Made by a program: the position numbers and the translations under genes. This document shows, one piece after another, positions 15,992-24,370 of a DNA stretch of 32,113 nucleotides. The notes under the pieces were generated by a model. It had not been told where the DNA came from. It ran no database searches and worked only from the letters and a program-made list of their open reading frames with translations. Position 1 is the stretch's first letter, and the number at the start of each line of letters is the position of its first letter. This DNA comes from CAUZJO01 sp963580245 (lineage in GTDB: Bacteria; Sumerlaeota; Sumerlaeia; MVZB01): positions 1-32,113 of the forward strand of contig CAUZJO010000041.1 of the NCBI GenBank assembly GCA_963580245.1, in the 5' to 3' direction.

Positions 15992-17532
15992 ATGAAACGA
16001 AATGGAGGAATCAGGAACGGGATTTGGGTGGGCCTTGGGGTTTGCGTAGGGCTGGGGGCGTTGTTGGGGTGGTTTGGCCGGTCGAGACCCAGGAGGTTGA
16101 TCTGGGGCTGAGCGGCGCCTATGACAGCACCGTGCGCATCACTCGCGATGGGTCGGGGCGGATGGTGTTTTATGACAACGAGGTGACCACGCCGGTGACA
16201 TTGTTCGAACTCAAGGTCAGTGAAACCGATCATGGGGAACTGTTGGGGCTGGGGGATGATGATCATGCGCAATACCACACGACGGGCCGCCATGGCACGG
16301 CGCATACGGAGACATTTAATGATGCGCTGGCCATCAGCCCCGACGTTGACGCCAATGCGACGTTGGGCGCGCACATGGGCGATGAGGACATTCATCTGGA
16401 TCGCGGCGACGCCGAAACGATCAGTGGCATATGGTCGTTCTCGGCGGCGCCTCGAATGAACGCCGGCGTTGAATTCGACAGCGGCAACGAGAGCCTGACT
16501 TATAACGGCGGCTCCAGCGCGTTTGTTTTTTCAGAGACGATTAATCCTCTCGACATCGATACGGGACAGGGCCTGACCGAGGTTTACCCGATGGACCAGG
16601 CCGTCCGCACGACGGACAAGCCGGCCTTCACGGCGTTGGCGGCGGGCACCGGCTATCTGGCCACGTCACCGCCCACCAATGGGGCGATTGTCGAGGGAAA
16701 CGTCGGCATTGGGATCACGAGCCCCGATGGAAAACTGCACGTGCTTTCGGGCAGCGCGGGGACGGTTACCGCCGTGACGTATGCCGATGACTTGGTCGTT
16801 GAGGGTAATGGCTCGACGGGTATCTCGATTCTCAAACCCGATGCCAGCGATGGCAGGCTGGTGTTCGGGGGGCCGGCGGGGAACATCAACACCATCTTCA
16901 GGCAGCATGCGGCGACCGAGTTTTCTATCTCGAATCAGGGTATCGAGAACGTGCGGTTCAGGAACGATTGGATAAAGTTCAATTTGGCCAATGCGAATCT
17001 GGACATGATTGTCGAGGGTCAGACCGACGCAAATCTTTTGTACACCGATGCCTCGACTGATCGAGTGGGCATTGGGACCGCCGTCCCAGGCTCGAAGTTG
17101 GACGTGGTCGGGGTTCTCGACGTCAGAACCGGCGATTTGAAACTGAACGGGACCATCCGGGTCGAAAACGATGGTGACGCGAGCTTCAAAGACCTCAAAG
17201 TCAATGCGCTCCCGATCTTTGTTCCCTCGGCGACGCAGGCGCTCGATGCCACGACCGACACGATCACGGCCAACGCGGGCTTGGTGCGGCTGGACCCGAC
17301 CACCGACCTGGCATTGGTTTCCGAACCGACGATCGCCGACGGCCAGACCGGCCAAATCCTCATGCTGATCAACGTCGATTCGACCTTTTACGTCAAGTTG
17401 TGGGACAATGACTTCGCGGGGCTATCCAACCTGCAACTGGGCGCTCTTTCACGTCAGATCGAGGAGAACGACATCCTGACGCTGGTTTTTACCGGGACGT
17501 ATTGGGTGGAGCAGGGGTTTGTGGATAATTGA
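15992..17532 (+). CDS. Secreted phage-fibre-like protein, signal peptide separated by a frame break
   Basis: The long frame runs from a TTG at 16024 to 17532 and starts poorly. ATG 15992, with AAAGGAG upstream, encodes MKRNGGIRNGIWVGLGVCVG then LGALLG, a signal peptide, and would join the long frame (VWPVETQEVDLGLSGAYDS) if one base were added in the G-rich stretch 16040-16075. The mature part has GLGDDDHAQYHTTGRHGTAH, as in phage tail-fibre shafts, repeats NVGIGITSPDGKLHV and RVGIGTAVPGSKLDV about 120 residues apart, and a C-terminal module PTIADGQTGQILMLINVDST...LQLGALSRQIEENDILTLVF that occurs in many fibre-like and planctomycete surface proteins. No S74 chaperone domain is present. Because of the signal peptide it may be a surface adhesin rather than a virion fibre. 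It follows the portal and fragment without another gene. Confidence 0.7.
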
Positions 17533-17552
17533 GTCGGGTTTCGGTCTCCGGC

Positions 17553-19307
17553 CTACAATGTCCGCAACGTAAGCACCCAGCGGTCGCCGTGGGCGTCGAG
17601 GCGGAAGGCCGCGGCGCCGAGGGCGAGGGCGAGGGCATCGGCGGCGTGTCGCCAGCTCCTGACCTTGCGCCGGTTCTTCTTGTCAAGCAGCAGGATCGGT
17701 GGGATGGCTTTGATGCCGTCGGCGAAACTATAGAAATTGAACGTCAAATAGCCCAAGGGGACGTTGGCGGGGGAATCAGCAAACGCCTCATCGAAGTCCC
17801 AGCCGGCCAACGAATAGGTTGCGGTCTCCGGGCCGGGCTCCAGTGCCCGGAGCCAGACGGCCTGGTCCTCCAGTTCGTCGTCGTCATTTGAAACCCCGTG
17901 TGGAGAGGCGATGACGGCCCATTGGTGACCGGGAGGGCCGTGGATGGGGCGCATCGGAGGCCGGTCGCGCCACAGCAGCAGGCTTGGGATGAGGGGCGTG
18001 GCGGAAAGATAGGCGGCCAGTCCGATGCGGCCGACCTCCTCGCCGGCGGGGGATGCCAGATGGGCGCGGGCGAGCGTGGGCAACTCGCCGAGCCACAGAC
18101 TCGCATTTTCAGTCTTCTCCAGCAGCTCTTCGGCGGAAAAACCGATCAGCGGCGGGAGCAGCCGGGCAAAGGGGAGCGCAAGGTCCAACTGGACCAGATC
18201 GGGCAGGGCCAGTGGATCACTCGACAGGGTCTGCGCGGTCAGCGTTTGCGAGCTCGCCGGGTCCGTGTCATTAGGCTCGGCCCCGAGACCCGTCTCCGCC
18301 GCCACCATTCGCACCTCGGGTTTGTCGGCGTCGTTGCCGTTCTGGGTCTCGAGCAGGCTTTCGGTCAGCAAGGCCGGGCGTTCGCCGATCAGGGACAAGC
18401 GCAGGTTAAAGAGCGATGCGCCGGTCTGGGCCAATTCGGCGCGCTCGACCCCCTCCAGGCGCTGTTGCCAGTAGCGTAGCCGCCGTTCACTTTTCTTGGA
18501 CATGCCCTTGCCGCGCTGCAGACCGAACTGACGCAGGTGTCCCCAAAACAAGTCCGGCACAAACGCGGCCGTGACCGCGCCGAGCGAGTCGGCGTTGTCG
18601 GTCATGGGCGTCAAGGATGGGACGGAGCGGGTGTCCAACTGGCTAGCGGGGGTGTCACGGAGCGTGTCGATCAGGGCCGGCAGCGGACCGGGGCCGCGCT
18701 GGCGCAGCGACGCGACGATCCATCCGTCCATGGCGCAATAGGTGAAGCTCTTGCGCTGGCGTTTGGACTTGTATTCAAACAGCTCGACGTCGCGATACTC
18801 GGAGCGATCGACCGGGTGATAATTCTTGAGAATGAGCTCGATGATGGGGCCGAGGCGGGCCTTGAGCGGGCTGTCGCCGCGGCGGGTCAGAATAATCAAT
18901 CCAGCCTGACCGGTCCCGGCGCCGCCCCCGGCCCCGGCCCCCCACTCGCCGAACATCAGCGAGGCCTCGCCGCCCAAGGCCTCGAAGACCGCCTTTTGGT
19001 AGGCGCTGATGCGCAACTGGGCACCGGTCTCGCCATAGCGCTCGATCCAATCCTCCCACTCCTCGAGGACCTCGAGGATGTGACGGACGGCGTCTTCGGG
19101 TTCGGGCCCCTCGCGGCGCGACCAATGGCGATGCCACGCTTGTTCGAAGTCGCGCACGCGCAGGATGCCGGAGAGGTGGTCGGGCAGGAAATGCTGGACC
19201 GGGCGCACGGTGCCGTGCGGGGTTGTCCACCACCAGATCACCGCCGGGGCCAGGACCAGCACGAGGAGGATGCCGGCCAGCCAGCGGGCCTGAGGGATGC
19301 GTTTCAT
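17553..19307 (-). CDS. Membrane-anchored or secreted protein, DUF3352-like architecture
   Basis: This 584-residue protein has an N-terminal signal-anchor helix (about 9-27, WLAGILLVLVLAPAVIWWW) and an extracytoplasmic rest. The start LPDHLSGILRVRDFEQAWHRHW, then FEALGGEASLMFGEWG, GLIILTRRGDSPLKARLGP, the YRDVELFEYKSKRQRKSFTYCAMDGWIVASL segment and a long Ala/Leu-rich C-terminus repeat the layout of DUF3352-type proteins of planctomycete-like bacteria; similarity is by pattern only and the function is unknown. Its ATG overlaps the stop of the HNH gene (ATGA, 4 bp), so the two are translationally coupled and form a two-gene operon. Gly-rich GAGAGGGAGTG may be a linker. Confidence 0.75.
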   Translation of the reverse strand: MKRIPQARWLAGILLVLVLAPAVIWWWTTPHGTVRPVQHFLPDHLSGILRVRDFEQAWHRHWSRREGPEPEDAVRHILEVLEEWEDWIERYGETGAQLRISAYQKAVFEALGGEASLMFGEWGAGAGGGAGTGQAGLIILTRRGDSPLKARLGPIIELILKNYHPVDRSEYRDVELFEYKSKRQRKSFTYCAMDGWIVASLRQRGPGPLPALIDTLRDTPASQLDTRSVPSLTPMTDNADSLGAVTAAFVPDLFWGHLRQFGLQRGKGMSKKSERRLRYWQQRLEGVERAELAQTGASLFNLRLSLIGERPALLTESLLETQNGNDADKPEVRMVAAETGLGAEPNDTDPASSQTLTAQTLSSDPLALPDLVQLDLALPFARLLPPLIGFSAEELLEKTENASLWLGELPTLARAHLASPAGEEVGRIGLAAYLSATPLIPSLLLWRDRPPMRPIHGPPGHQWAVIASPHGVSNDDDELEDQAVWLRALEPGPETATYSLAGWDFDEAFADSPANVPLGYLTFNFYSFADGIKAIPPILLLDKKNRRKVRSWRHAADALALALGAAAFRLDAHGDRWVLTLRTL

Positions 19308-19909
19308 TCGCGCAAGTTAAGGTCCCAATAGGCCGTATCGACGAATTTCTGCCACAGCGAGCGGTTGTCTTCATCGAGATGGACGCGGCGTAGCGTGGCC
19401 AGCCAGTTCGGCTTCTTCAGGGGACGCTGGAGCCGCATGCCGCAATCCTGGAGCAACCGGCTGCCCTTGCGCGTGTTGCACGGGACGCAGGCCAGGGCCA
19501 CGTTAGTCCACTCCGAGCGCCCGCCGCGCGAGCGGGGGATGACGTGGTCGATGGTCAACTCACCCTCGGGCGGCCGCGTGCCGCAATACTGGCACTGAAA
19601 GCGGTCGCGCAGGAAGATGTTGCGCCGGTTGAGCTTGACGGTGCGCGGGGGCACCCGCTGGTAGAGCGACAACACGATGACCTGGGGGGCGAGCAGGTTG
19701 AAGTTGGGCGTGTGGATCAACGGGTTGGCGCCCTCGTCGTATTCCGAAAGCTCGCGCCAGGAATCGAAATCGTAGGTGTGGAAGTCCTCGGCGACCACCC
19801 GGGCCAGTTCCTGGAAGACCAGCGAGATCGCCCGGCGCACCGAACAGATATGCACGGTGACCCAATGCCGATTAAGAACCAGGACTTGTCGATCAAGAAT
19901 CCTGCTCAT
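19304..19909 (-). CDS. HNH endonuclease family protein
   Basis: This 201-residue protein has the HNH/zinc-ribbon core CQYCG (C106, C109), ELTIDHVIPRSRGGRSEWTN (D121, H122, N136) and ACVPCNTRKGSRLL (C141, C144), the arrangement of the common HNH nuclease family whose paralogues sit near many unrelated genes. About 100 N-terminal residues (VLVLNRHWVTVHICSVRRAI...) are also typical of this subgroup. I start at ATG 19909 because the family begins with VLVLNRxW; the longer frame to 19972 adds an atypical stretch. The reaction would be metal-dependent DNA strand cleavage. It is translationally coupled to the following DUF3352-like gene by a 4-bp overlap, an unusual partner. No restriction-modification genes are nearby. 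Confidence 0.9.
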   Translation of the reverse strand: MSRILDRQVLVLNRHWVTVHICSVRRAISLVFQELARVVAEDFHTYDFDSWRELSEYDEGANPLIHTPNFNLLAPQVIVLSLYQRVPPRTVKLNRRNIFLRDRFQCQYCGTRPPEGELTIDHVIPRSRGGRSEWTNVALACVPCNTRKGSRLLQDCGMRLQRPLKKPNWLATLRRVHLDEDNRSLWQKFVDTAYWDLNLRE

Positions 19910-20050
19910 GGCTCGCGCGGCTCTTACGGCAGCCGCTACCCATCCAGAATACCCCTCATGTCCAAACCACAAAATTGGATAAGGTGCTATATTTTAGCCC
20001 ATGGAGTCCCCCGCGTCCAGCCAAAATCACCGGGCGGAGGCGAGGGGGGT

Positions 20051-20074
20051 GCATCCCACGAATTCGCGGGATGG
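20051..20074. repeat. 24-nt palindrome, small dispersed family, copy 3
   Basis: GCATCCCACGAATTCGCGGG continues ATGG. Compared with copies 1 and 2 it keeps the GCATCYC...GATG frame while the centre becomes GAATTC, and its last base breaks the outermost pair. It lies between the HNH operon and the sulfur operon. Confidence 0.55.
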
Positions 20075-20100
20075 TTCGAATTTCAGGCGACTTTTCGGAG

Positions 20101-20262
20101 TTACTGCCAATCGTTGGCCCATTCCTCATTGAAGATCGACAGGCGTAGGGCCAGCACATAAGGGATGTTGCCGCGTTTTGTGTCGCGGCGATTCTTACCA
20201 TGGCTGGCTGCTGCGCCATGCACCGCCAACCGTTCAGCGACCTCAACCCCGCATGAATCCAA
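20101..20262 (-). CDS. Possible 53-residue protein or C-terminal remnant
   Basis: The minus-strand frame is open from a TGA near 20270 to TAA at 20103-20101. It reads AERLAVHGAAASHGKNRRDT, KRGNIPYVLALRLSIFNEEW and ends ANDWQ. Amino-acid composition in the second half is protein-like, but the only start is a weak TTG (20262) and I recognise no family. It may be the tail of a deleted gene. Confidence 0.25.
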   Translation of the reverse strand: MDSCGVEVAERLAVHGAAASHGKNRRDTKRGNIPYVLALRLSIFNEEWANDWQ

Positions 20263-20277
20263 AGGCCCTCACGCGAG

Positions 20278-21759
20278 CTAGAAACTCCCGAGCGCTTCGT
20301 CAACTCGTTGGATTAAATCATCTCCTTCTTCCAGGCCGATCGAAAATCGGACCAAGTAGCGCGAAACGCCGCAGCTTTCGGCCCAGTCCAGTTCGCGGTA
20401 GTGAGCCAGCAGCGTGTAAGGAGAGGTCAGCGTGTAGTTCGTGCCCAGGCTTGGGCCTTTGGAGACCCTCAGGGCGTCATAAAACGGCGCGGTGGTCTGG
20501 GCCGCGTTTTTCGGCAGGACCGAGAAGAGGCCGCCGTGGCCTTTGCCGTGCCGTTTAATTTGGTTGTACCAGTCGGGCGTCACTGTTTTCGGGTACCACG
20601 CCTTCTCGATTTTGGGGTGGTCGGCCAGGTGATCGAAAACCTTCTCGGCCGTCGCGTTAACCTTCGCGATGCGCTCGGGATAGTCTTGGGACTCGGCCTC
20701 CAAGGCGACCGCGTCTTCGTCCCAGAGCGAATCTTCGTAATCACCGGCCAAAAACTCGGCGAACGTTGAATGAAACGGTGAACGCCGGTTGAGGACGACC
20801 GATCCGGCCATCACGTCGCCGACGCCGCAAAAATACTTTGTCAGGCTGGTCGTCACGACGTCCGCGTATTTGAAGGCATTAAGATTTACGTTGGTCCCGA
20901 CGGTGTCGTCAATGATGAGAGGGACCCCGCGTGTTTTGAGAATCGCCGAGAGCCGATCCAGGTCGAGGCTACGAAGCAAAGGGTTGCTGGGGATCTCGCA
21001 ATAGACGCCGGCGATCTTTTCGGTCTCCAACCGCTGCTCCAATTGAAGGAGGTCTTTCTCGTCGACGAGCGGCACGAAATGCGCCCCCGGCCCGAAAGCG
21101 TTCTGGACTTTGAGAACGTCCACGTAGGGAAACTCGAGTTGGACGGTCTTTGCGCCTCCCGAGAGGGACTGAAGCATGCGTTGGGTCGTGAAGACCGCCG
21201 CCATTCCCGAGCAAAACAGATAGACATCGGCCTCGGGCTGGCCGGTCAGCTCGGCGATCCGCGAGCGCAGGATATCCCTGGCTCCCTGGCCGCCCTCGCC
21301 ACCCGAGCGGCCCGCGAGCGCGGCTTGTGCCAGACGGCTGGAAACGATCTCGCCCGAATAGCGCCAAAACAGCTTGGCGGTCTCCATCGCCTGCTCGGGC
21401 AACGTTACGGAATGCACGTTGTTGATCCCGAGTGGATCGACGCGCGCGCGCAGTTGGGTCTGGGATTGAATAAACGCCACGCAACGTTGCGCCGACGCCG
21501 CCGAAGGAAACGTCAGGCAACGCTCCCCCGTCTTGGCGAAGCGCTTCTCGCAATCGGCGAACAGCCGCGTGACACGCGGGTGGCAGAAAAAGCGCGGGTA
21601 GCCGCACTTCATCGCGTCGATGACGGCGGGATCCTCTTCTTCGTATCCGATCACGTGTTCCCACAACGGCAACGCGACCGAAACGGCGTGCTCGGAATCC
21701 GGAATCGGGCACCCCAGATCCTGGGCCCGCCAGAGGGGATCAACCAGCAAATCTCTCAT
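20278..21759 (-). CDS. Cys/Met metabolism PLP enzyme, long cystathionine gamma-synthase-like type
   Basis: This 493-residue PLP enzyme belongs to the trans-sulfuration family (fold type I). YLFCSGMAAVFTTQRML, CEIPSNPLL, LIIDDTVGTNVNLNAFKYAD and TTSLTKYFCGVGDVMAGSVV with Schiff-base lysine K308 show the catalytic domain. It is about 100 residues longer than the usual 380-400, because of an N-terminal extension (residues about 1-140) with IGYEEEDPAVIDAMKCGYPRFFCHP, a block known from the fungal-type cystathionine gamma-synthases (STR2/MET-type) and their bacterial relatives. Family members join an activated homoserine to cysteine; the exact reaction here is inference. It is the last gene of the cysK operon, 84 nt after the preceding gene. 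Confidence 0.88.
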   Translation of the reverse strand: MRDLLVDPLWRAQDLGCPIPDSEHAVSVALPLWEHVIGYEEEDPAVIDAMKCGYPRFFCHPRVTRLFADCEKRFAKTGERCLTFPSAASAQRCVAFIQSQTQLRARVDPLGINNVHSVTLPEQAMETAKLFWRYSGEIVSSRLAQAALAGRSGGEGGQGARDILRSRIAELTGQPEADVYLFCSGMAAVFTTQRMLQSLSGGAKTVQLEFPYVDVLKVQNAFGPGAHFVPLVDEKDLLQLEQRLETEKIAGVYCEIPSNPLLRSLDLDRLSAILKTRGVPLIIDDTVGTNVNLNAFKYADVVTTSLTKYFCGVGDVMAGSVVLNRRSPFHSTFAEFLAGDYEDSLWDEDAVALEAESQDYPERIAKVNATAEKVFDHLADHPKIEKAWYPKTVTPDWYNQIKRHGKGHGGLFSVLPKNAAQTTAPFYDALRVSKGPSLGTNYTLTSPYTLLAHYRELDWAESCGVSRYLVRFSIGLEEGDDLIQRVDEALGSF

Positions 21760-21843
21760 TCAATCCCAAGGCCTTTCGGCGATGACGGCCCGCGTCAATT
21801 AGAAAGAAGCATGATCCAGAGGGAGCCGTCGAGCCGGGCCGAA

Positions 21844-23013
21844 TTACGTTGAGCTTACCCGGTCCAGTGTCTGCTGGACATCTAAAATCAGATCATCGAC
21901 GTGCTCGATGCCCACCGAGAAGCGCACCAGCGAGTCGGTGATCCCGACGGCCTGGCGCACTTGCTTGGGGATCGAGGCGTGCGACATGGTCGGGGGGTGG
22001 GAGACCAGTGATTCGATGCCGCCCAGACTTTCGGCGAGGGTGAAGTAGCGCAGCGAGCGGCAGAATGACAGGGTTTGTTCGAGCGACAGCCCAAGGTCCG
22101 CCGTGACAATGCCTGATCCCCCCTTCATTTGCTTCTTGGCGATCTCGTGCTGCGGGTGCGATTCCAAGAAGGGATAGAACACTCTCTTGACTCGCGGATC
22201 GTCCTCCAAAAACGTCGCCAACGCCAGGGCGTTCGAGTTATGTCGCTCCATGCGCAACGCCTCGGTCTTGGCCCCCCGCGAGACGAGCCAACTGTCGAAC
22301 GGGGAGGGGTGGAGCCCCAGGGCCTTCTGGGCGAAAACCATGCGCTCGCGCCACTCCGTGGAATTCGTGCAGACCACGCCGCCCAGGCAATCCGAATGCC
22401 CGTTGGTGTATTTTGTCGTGCTCAGCAGCGACAGGTCCGCCCCCAGTTCGATCGGCCGCTGGATAAAACTCGAAGCAAACGTGTTATCGACGACCAACGC
22501 GCAACCGGCGCGCCCGCAAGCCTGGGCGACCGACGCGATGTCGATCACTTTGAGGCACGGATTCGTCGGCGATTCGATCCAAACCAGCGTGGGGCCCTTC
22601 TCCGGAATCCGTTCGATGTTGGCCGGTTGCGTGGTGTCGGTGTATTCGATCGAGACGCCGAATTTGGCGAAGACCTTGTCGAACAAGCGATAGGTGCAGC
22701 CGTAAATGTTCTCTTCGGCCAGGACCAGGTCGCCGGATTTCAACGTGGAGGCCACCGCCGTGATCGCCGAGACCCCGCTGGCGAAGACCGTGGCATGGCG
22801 GGCCCCTTCGAGGCTCGCCAGGGTCGTTTCCAGGTTCGTGAAATTCGGATTGCCCGACCGCGTGTAATCGAACCCCTCGGCGTTGCCTGATTCGAACGTC
22901 GAGGTCAGGTAGACCGGCGGGATGACGGCACCGGTCCGCTCGCGAAACCGGAGCCCCGCGTGAATCGCCTGGGTCTCGAACTTTGGGTCGGGCGGATTGG
23001 GGTCGTTGGCCAT
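21844..23013 (-). CDS. Cystathionine gamma-lyase / gamma-synthase family enzyme
   Basis: This 389-residue PLP enzyme is a typical trans-sulfuration enzyme: FETQAIHAGLRFRERTGAVI, PPVYLTSTFE, FDYTRSGNPNFTNLE, ASGVSAITAV, WIESPTNPCLKVIDI, VVDNTFASSFIQRP and LLSTTKYTNGHSDCLGG, with K201 as the PLP lysine, and a C-terminal SLGGIESLVSHPPTMSHAS. Whether it acts as synthase (cystathionine from acyl-homoserine and cysteine) or lyase (cysteine from cystathionine) is not settled by sequence. It stands between cysK (60 nt upstream) and a second enzyme of the same superfamily, all on the minus strand, so the operon has two related PLP enzymes. Cytoplasmic. Confidence 0.93.
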   Translation of the reverse strand: MANDPNPPDPKFETQAIHAGLRFRERTGAVIPPVYLTSTFESGNAEGFDYTRSGNPNFTNLETTLASLEGARHATVFASGVSAITAVASTLKSGDLVLAEENIYGCTYRLFDKVFAKFGVSIEYTDTTQPANIERIPEKGPTLVWIESPTNPCLKVIDIASVAQACGRAGCALVVDNTFASSFIQRPIELGADLSLLSTTKYTNGHSDCLGGVVCTNSTEWRERMVFAQKALGLHPSPFDSWLVSRGAKTEALRMERHNSNALALATFLEDDPRVKRVFYPFLESHPQHEIAKKQMKGGSGIVTADLGLSLEQTLSFCRSLRYFTLAESLGGIESLVSHPPTMSHASIPKQVRQAVGITDSLVRFSVGIEHVDDLILDVQQTLDRVSST

Positions 23014-23073
23014 TAAAGTCGAATCGATAGGGAGAAGCTGTCCGCCGACGATAGTCGTTCCGCGATCGGCGCC

Positions 23074-24048
23074 TTAGATGACGTTCTCGAAGAGCCCTTC
23101 AAAGAGAACGCTGGTCAAGTAGCGTTCGCTGGCGTCGGGCAGGATCGCGACGATCGTTTTGCCCTCGTTCTCGGGACGGGCGGCCAGCCGGTCGGCGACG
23201 CTCATCGCGGCCCCGCACGAGATGCCGGACATGATCCCCTCTTCCTGGGCCAACCGCCGGCCGTACTCGATCGATTCCTCGTTGCTGACCGGTTCCACCA
23301 CGTCGACCATCGACAGGTCCAATGTATCGGGGATGAAACCGGTGCCGATTCCCTGGATCTTATGCGGCCCCGGCTTGAGGTCCTCGCCCGCCAGTTTCTG
23401 CGAGATCACCGGACTGTTCTCGGGCTCGACGGCGACCGAGGTGATCGGCTTGCCTTTGGCGTTCTTGATATAGCGGCTGACGCCGGTGATCGTCCCGCCG
23501 GTCCCGACGCCGCTGACCAGGATGTCGATCTGGCCCTCGGTCTGCTCCCAGATTTCGGGGCCGGTCGTTTTTTCATGGATCTCGGGGTTGGCGGGGTTCT
23601 TGAATTGCTGGGGGATGAAGTACTTATCGGGGTCGGAGTCGGCGATCTCCTGGGCCTTGGCGATCGCGCCCGGCATTCCCTTGGAGCCATCGGTCAAGAT
23701 CAGGTTGGCACCCAGCGTGACCAGGACCTTGCGTCGTTCCAGACTCATCGTTTCGGGCATGGTCAGGTTGACCTTGTAGCCCCGGGCGGCGCCGACGTAG
23801 GCCAGCGCGATGCCGGTGTTGCCGCTGGTCGGCTCGATGATCTCGCGCTTGCCGTCCGGCGTCAGCGCGCCGCGCTTCTCGGCGTCCCAAATCATGCTCG
23901 CCCCGATCCGGCACTTGACCGAATACGAGGGGTTTCTCCCTTCGATCTTGACCAGCACCAACGCCTTGCGACCCTTTGTGATACGGTTGATCCGCACCAG
24001 CGGCGTGTTGCCAATCGTGTAGGACTGATCTTCGCAATACTTAGTCAT
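23074..24048 (-). CDS. cysK: Cysteine synthase A (O-acetylserine sulfhydrylase)
   Basis: CysK makes cysteine from O-acetylserine and sulfide with PLP. The 324-residue protein has IGNTPLVRINRI, the PLP lysine K45 in NPSYSVKCRIG, the substrate loop EPTSGNTGIALAY (72-84), GVGTGGTITGVSRYI, GIGTGFIPDTLD and a final ISCGAAMSVA; all key blocks are intact and length is normal. The motif SYSVKCR (usually SxSVKDR) has Cys in place of the usual Asp after the lysine, an uncommon but known variation. A sigma70-type promoter lies about 90-115 nt upstream of the ATG at 24048. It is the first gene of a three-gene sulfur operon. A leader of about 85 nt separates promoter and start; no riboswitch fold was recognised. 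Confidence 0.95.
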   Translation of the reverse strand: MTKYCEDQSYTIGNTPLVRINRITKGRKALVLVKIEGRNPSYSVKCRIGASMIWDAEKRGALTPDGKREIIEPTSGNTGIALAYVGAARGYKVNLTMPETMSLERRKVLVTLGANLILTDGSKGMPGAIAKAQEIADSDPDKYFIPQQFKNPANPEIHEKTTGPEIWEQTEGQIDILVSGVGTGGTITGVSRYIKNAKGKPITSVAVEPENSPVISQKLAGEDLKPGPHKIQGIGTGFIPDTLDLSMVDVVEPVSNEESIEYGRRLAQEEGIMSGISCGAAMSVADRLAARPENEGKTIVAILPDASERYLTSVLFEGLFENVI

Positions 24049-24136
24049 GGCGATGATGAACTTCCTCGTCGATTAAGGATGTTTACGACTCATGCGATCT
24101 GTAATGTCATCCTCCAGCCTTCCTTACGCGAGTGAA

Positions 24137-24165
24137 ATTAAGGCCCGCCGTTCCTTGCCTGTCAA
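24137..24165 (-). promoter_or_regulatory. Sigma70-type promoter of the cysK operon
   Basis: On the reverse strand TTGACA (24165-24160) and CTTAAT (24142-24137) are separated by 17 nt; TTAATT one base further is an equal -10. The -35 box is perfect and preceded by an A/T-rich stretch (TTTTTTTAAA). Orientation and distance to cysK (about 90 nt) fit. No other strong promoter lies between here and the operon. Confidence 0.6.
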
Positions 24166-24370
24166 GATTTAAAAAAATTGCATGGCGGACGCACGGGTGT
24201 GATTCAGAAGTGGGAGCGCGAAAGATGACGGGATAAGCGTGGAGGCCGGCGACGGTCCGAGCCCACCCACAAGGGCACGGCGGGTATCGACCCCATCGAA
24301 GCCCTTAAAGGCGCCTCTAAAAATTCAGTCCCGGCAGGGGCGACTGCAAACCGGATTTTTAGAGGTTCCC
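24166..24370. other. Short intergenic stretch between sulfur operon and cytochrome operon
   Basis: No gene is seen. The stretch lies upstream of the cysK promoter and downstream of the second DUF1501 gene. It holds the inverted repeat at 24314-24365. Confidence 0.4.
24314..24365. repeat. Inverted repeat CCTCTAAAAAT / ATTTTTAGAGG, 11-bp arms
   Basis: The perfect 11-bp arms at 24314-24324 and 24355-24365 enclose 30 nt with a smaller GTCCC/GGGGC-like structure. It begins 5 nt after the stop of the last DUF1501 gene, which is read leftward, so on that strand the hairpin would be transcribed with an AT-rich stem but without a clean T-tract after it. Terminator or a small palindromic mobile repeat are the alternatives; the same sequence may be dispersed in the genome. 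Confidence 0.5.

Larger units (their letters stand above)
19910..20277. other. Intergenic stretch with a palindrome and a doubtful small frame
   Basis: The region lies between the HNH gene and the end of the sulfur operon. It contains copy 3 of the small palindrome (20051-20074) and the small minus-strand frame at 20101-20262. No promoter for the HNH gene can be named with confidence. Confidence 0.35.

Noticed and set aside
24048..24120. Tiny leader frame (MSRKHP) between promoter and cysK as a cysteine attenuator
   Set aside because: It has no Cys codons, no good ribosome site and no alternative hairpins that I can see.
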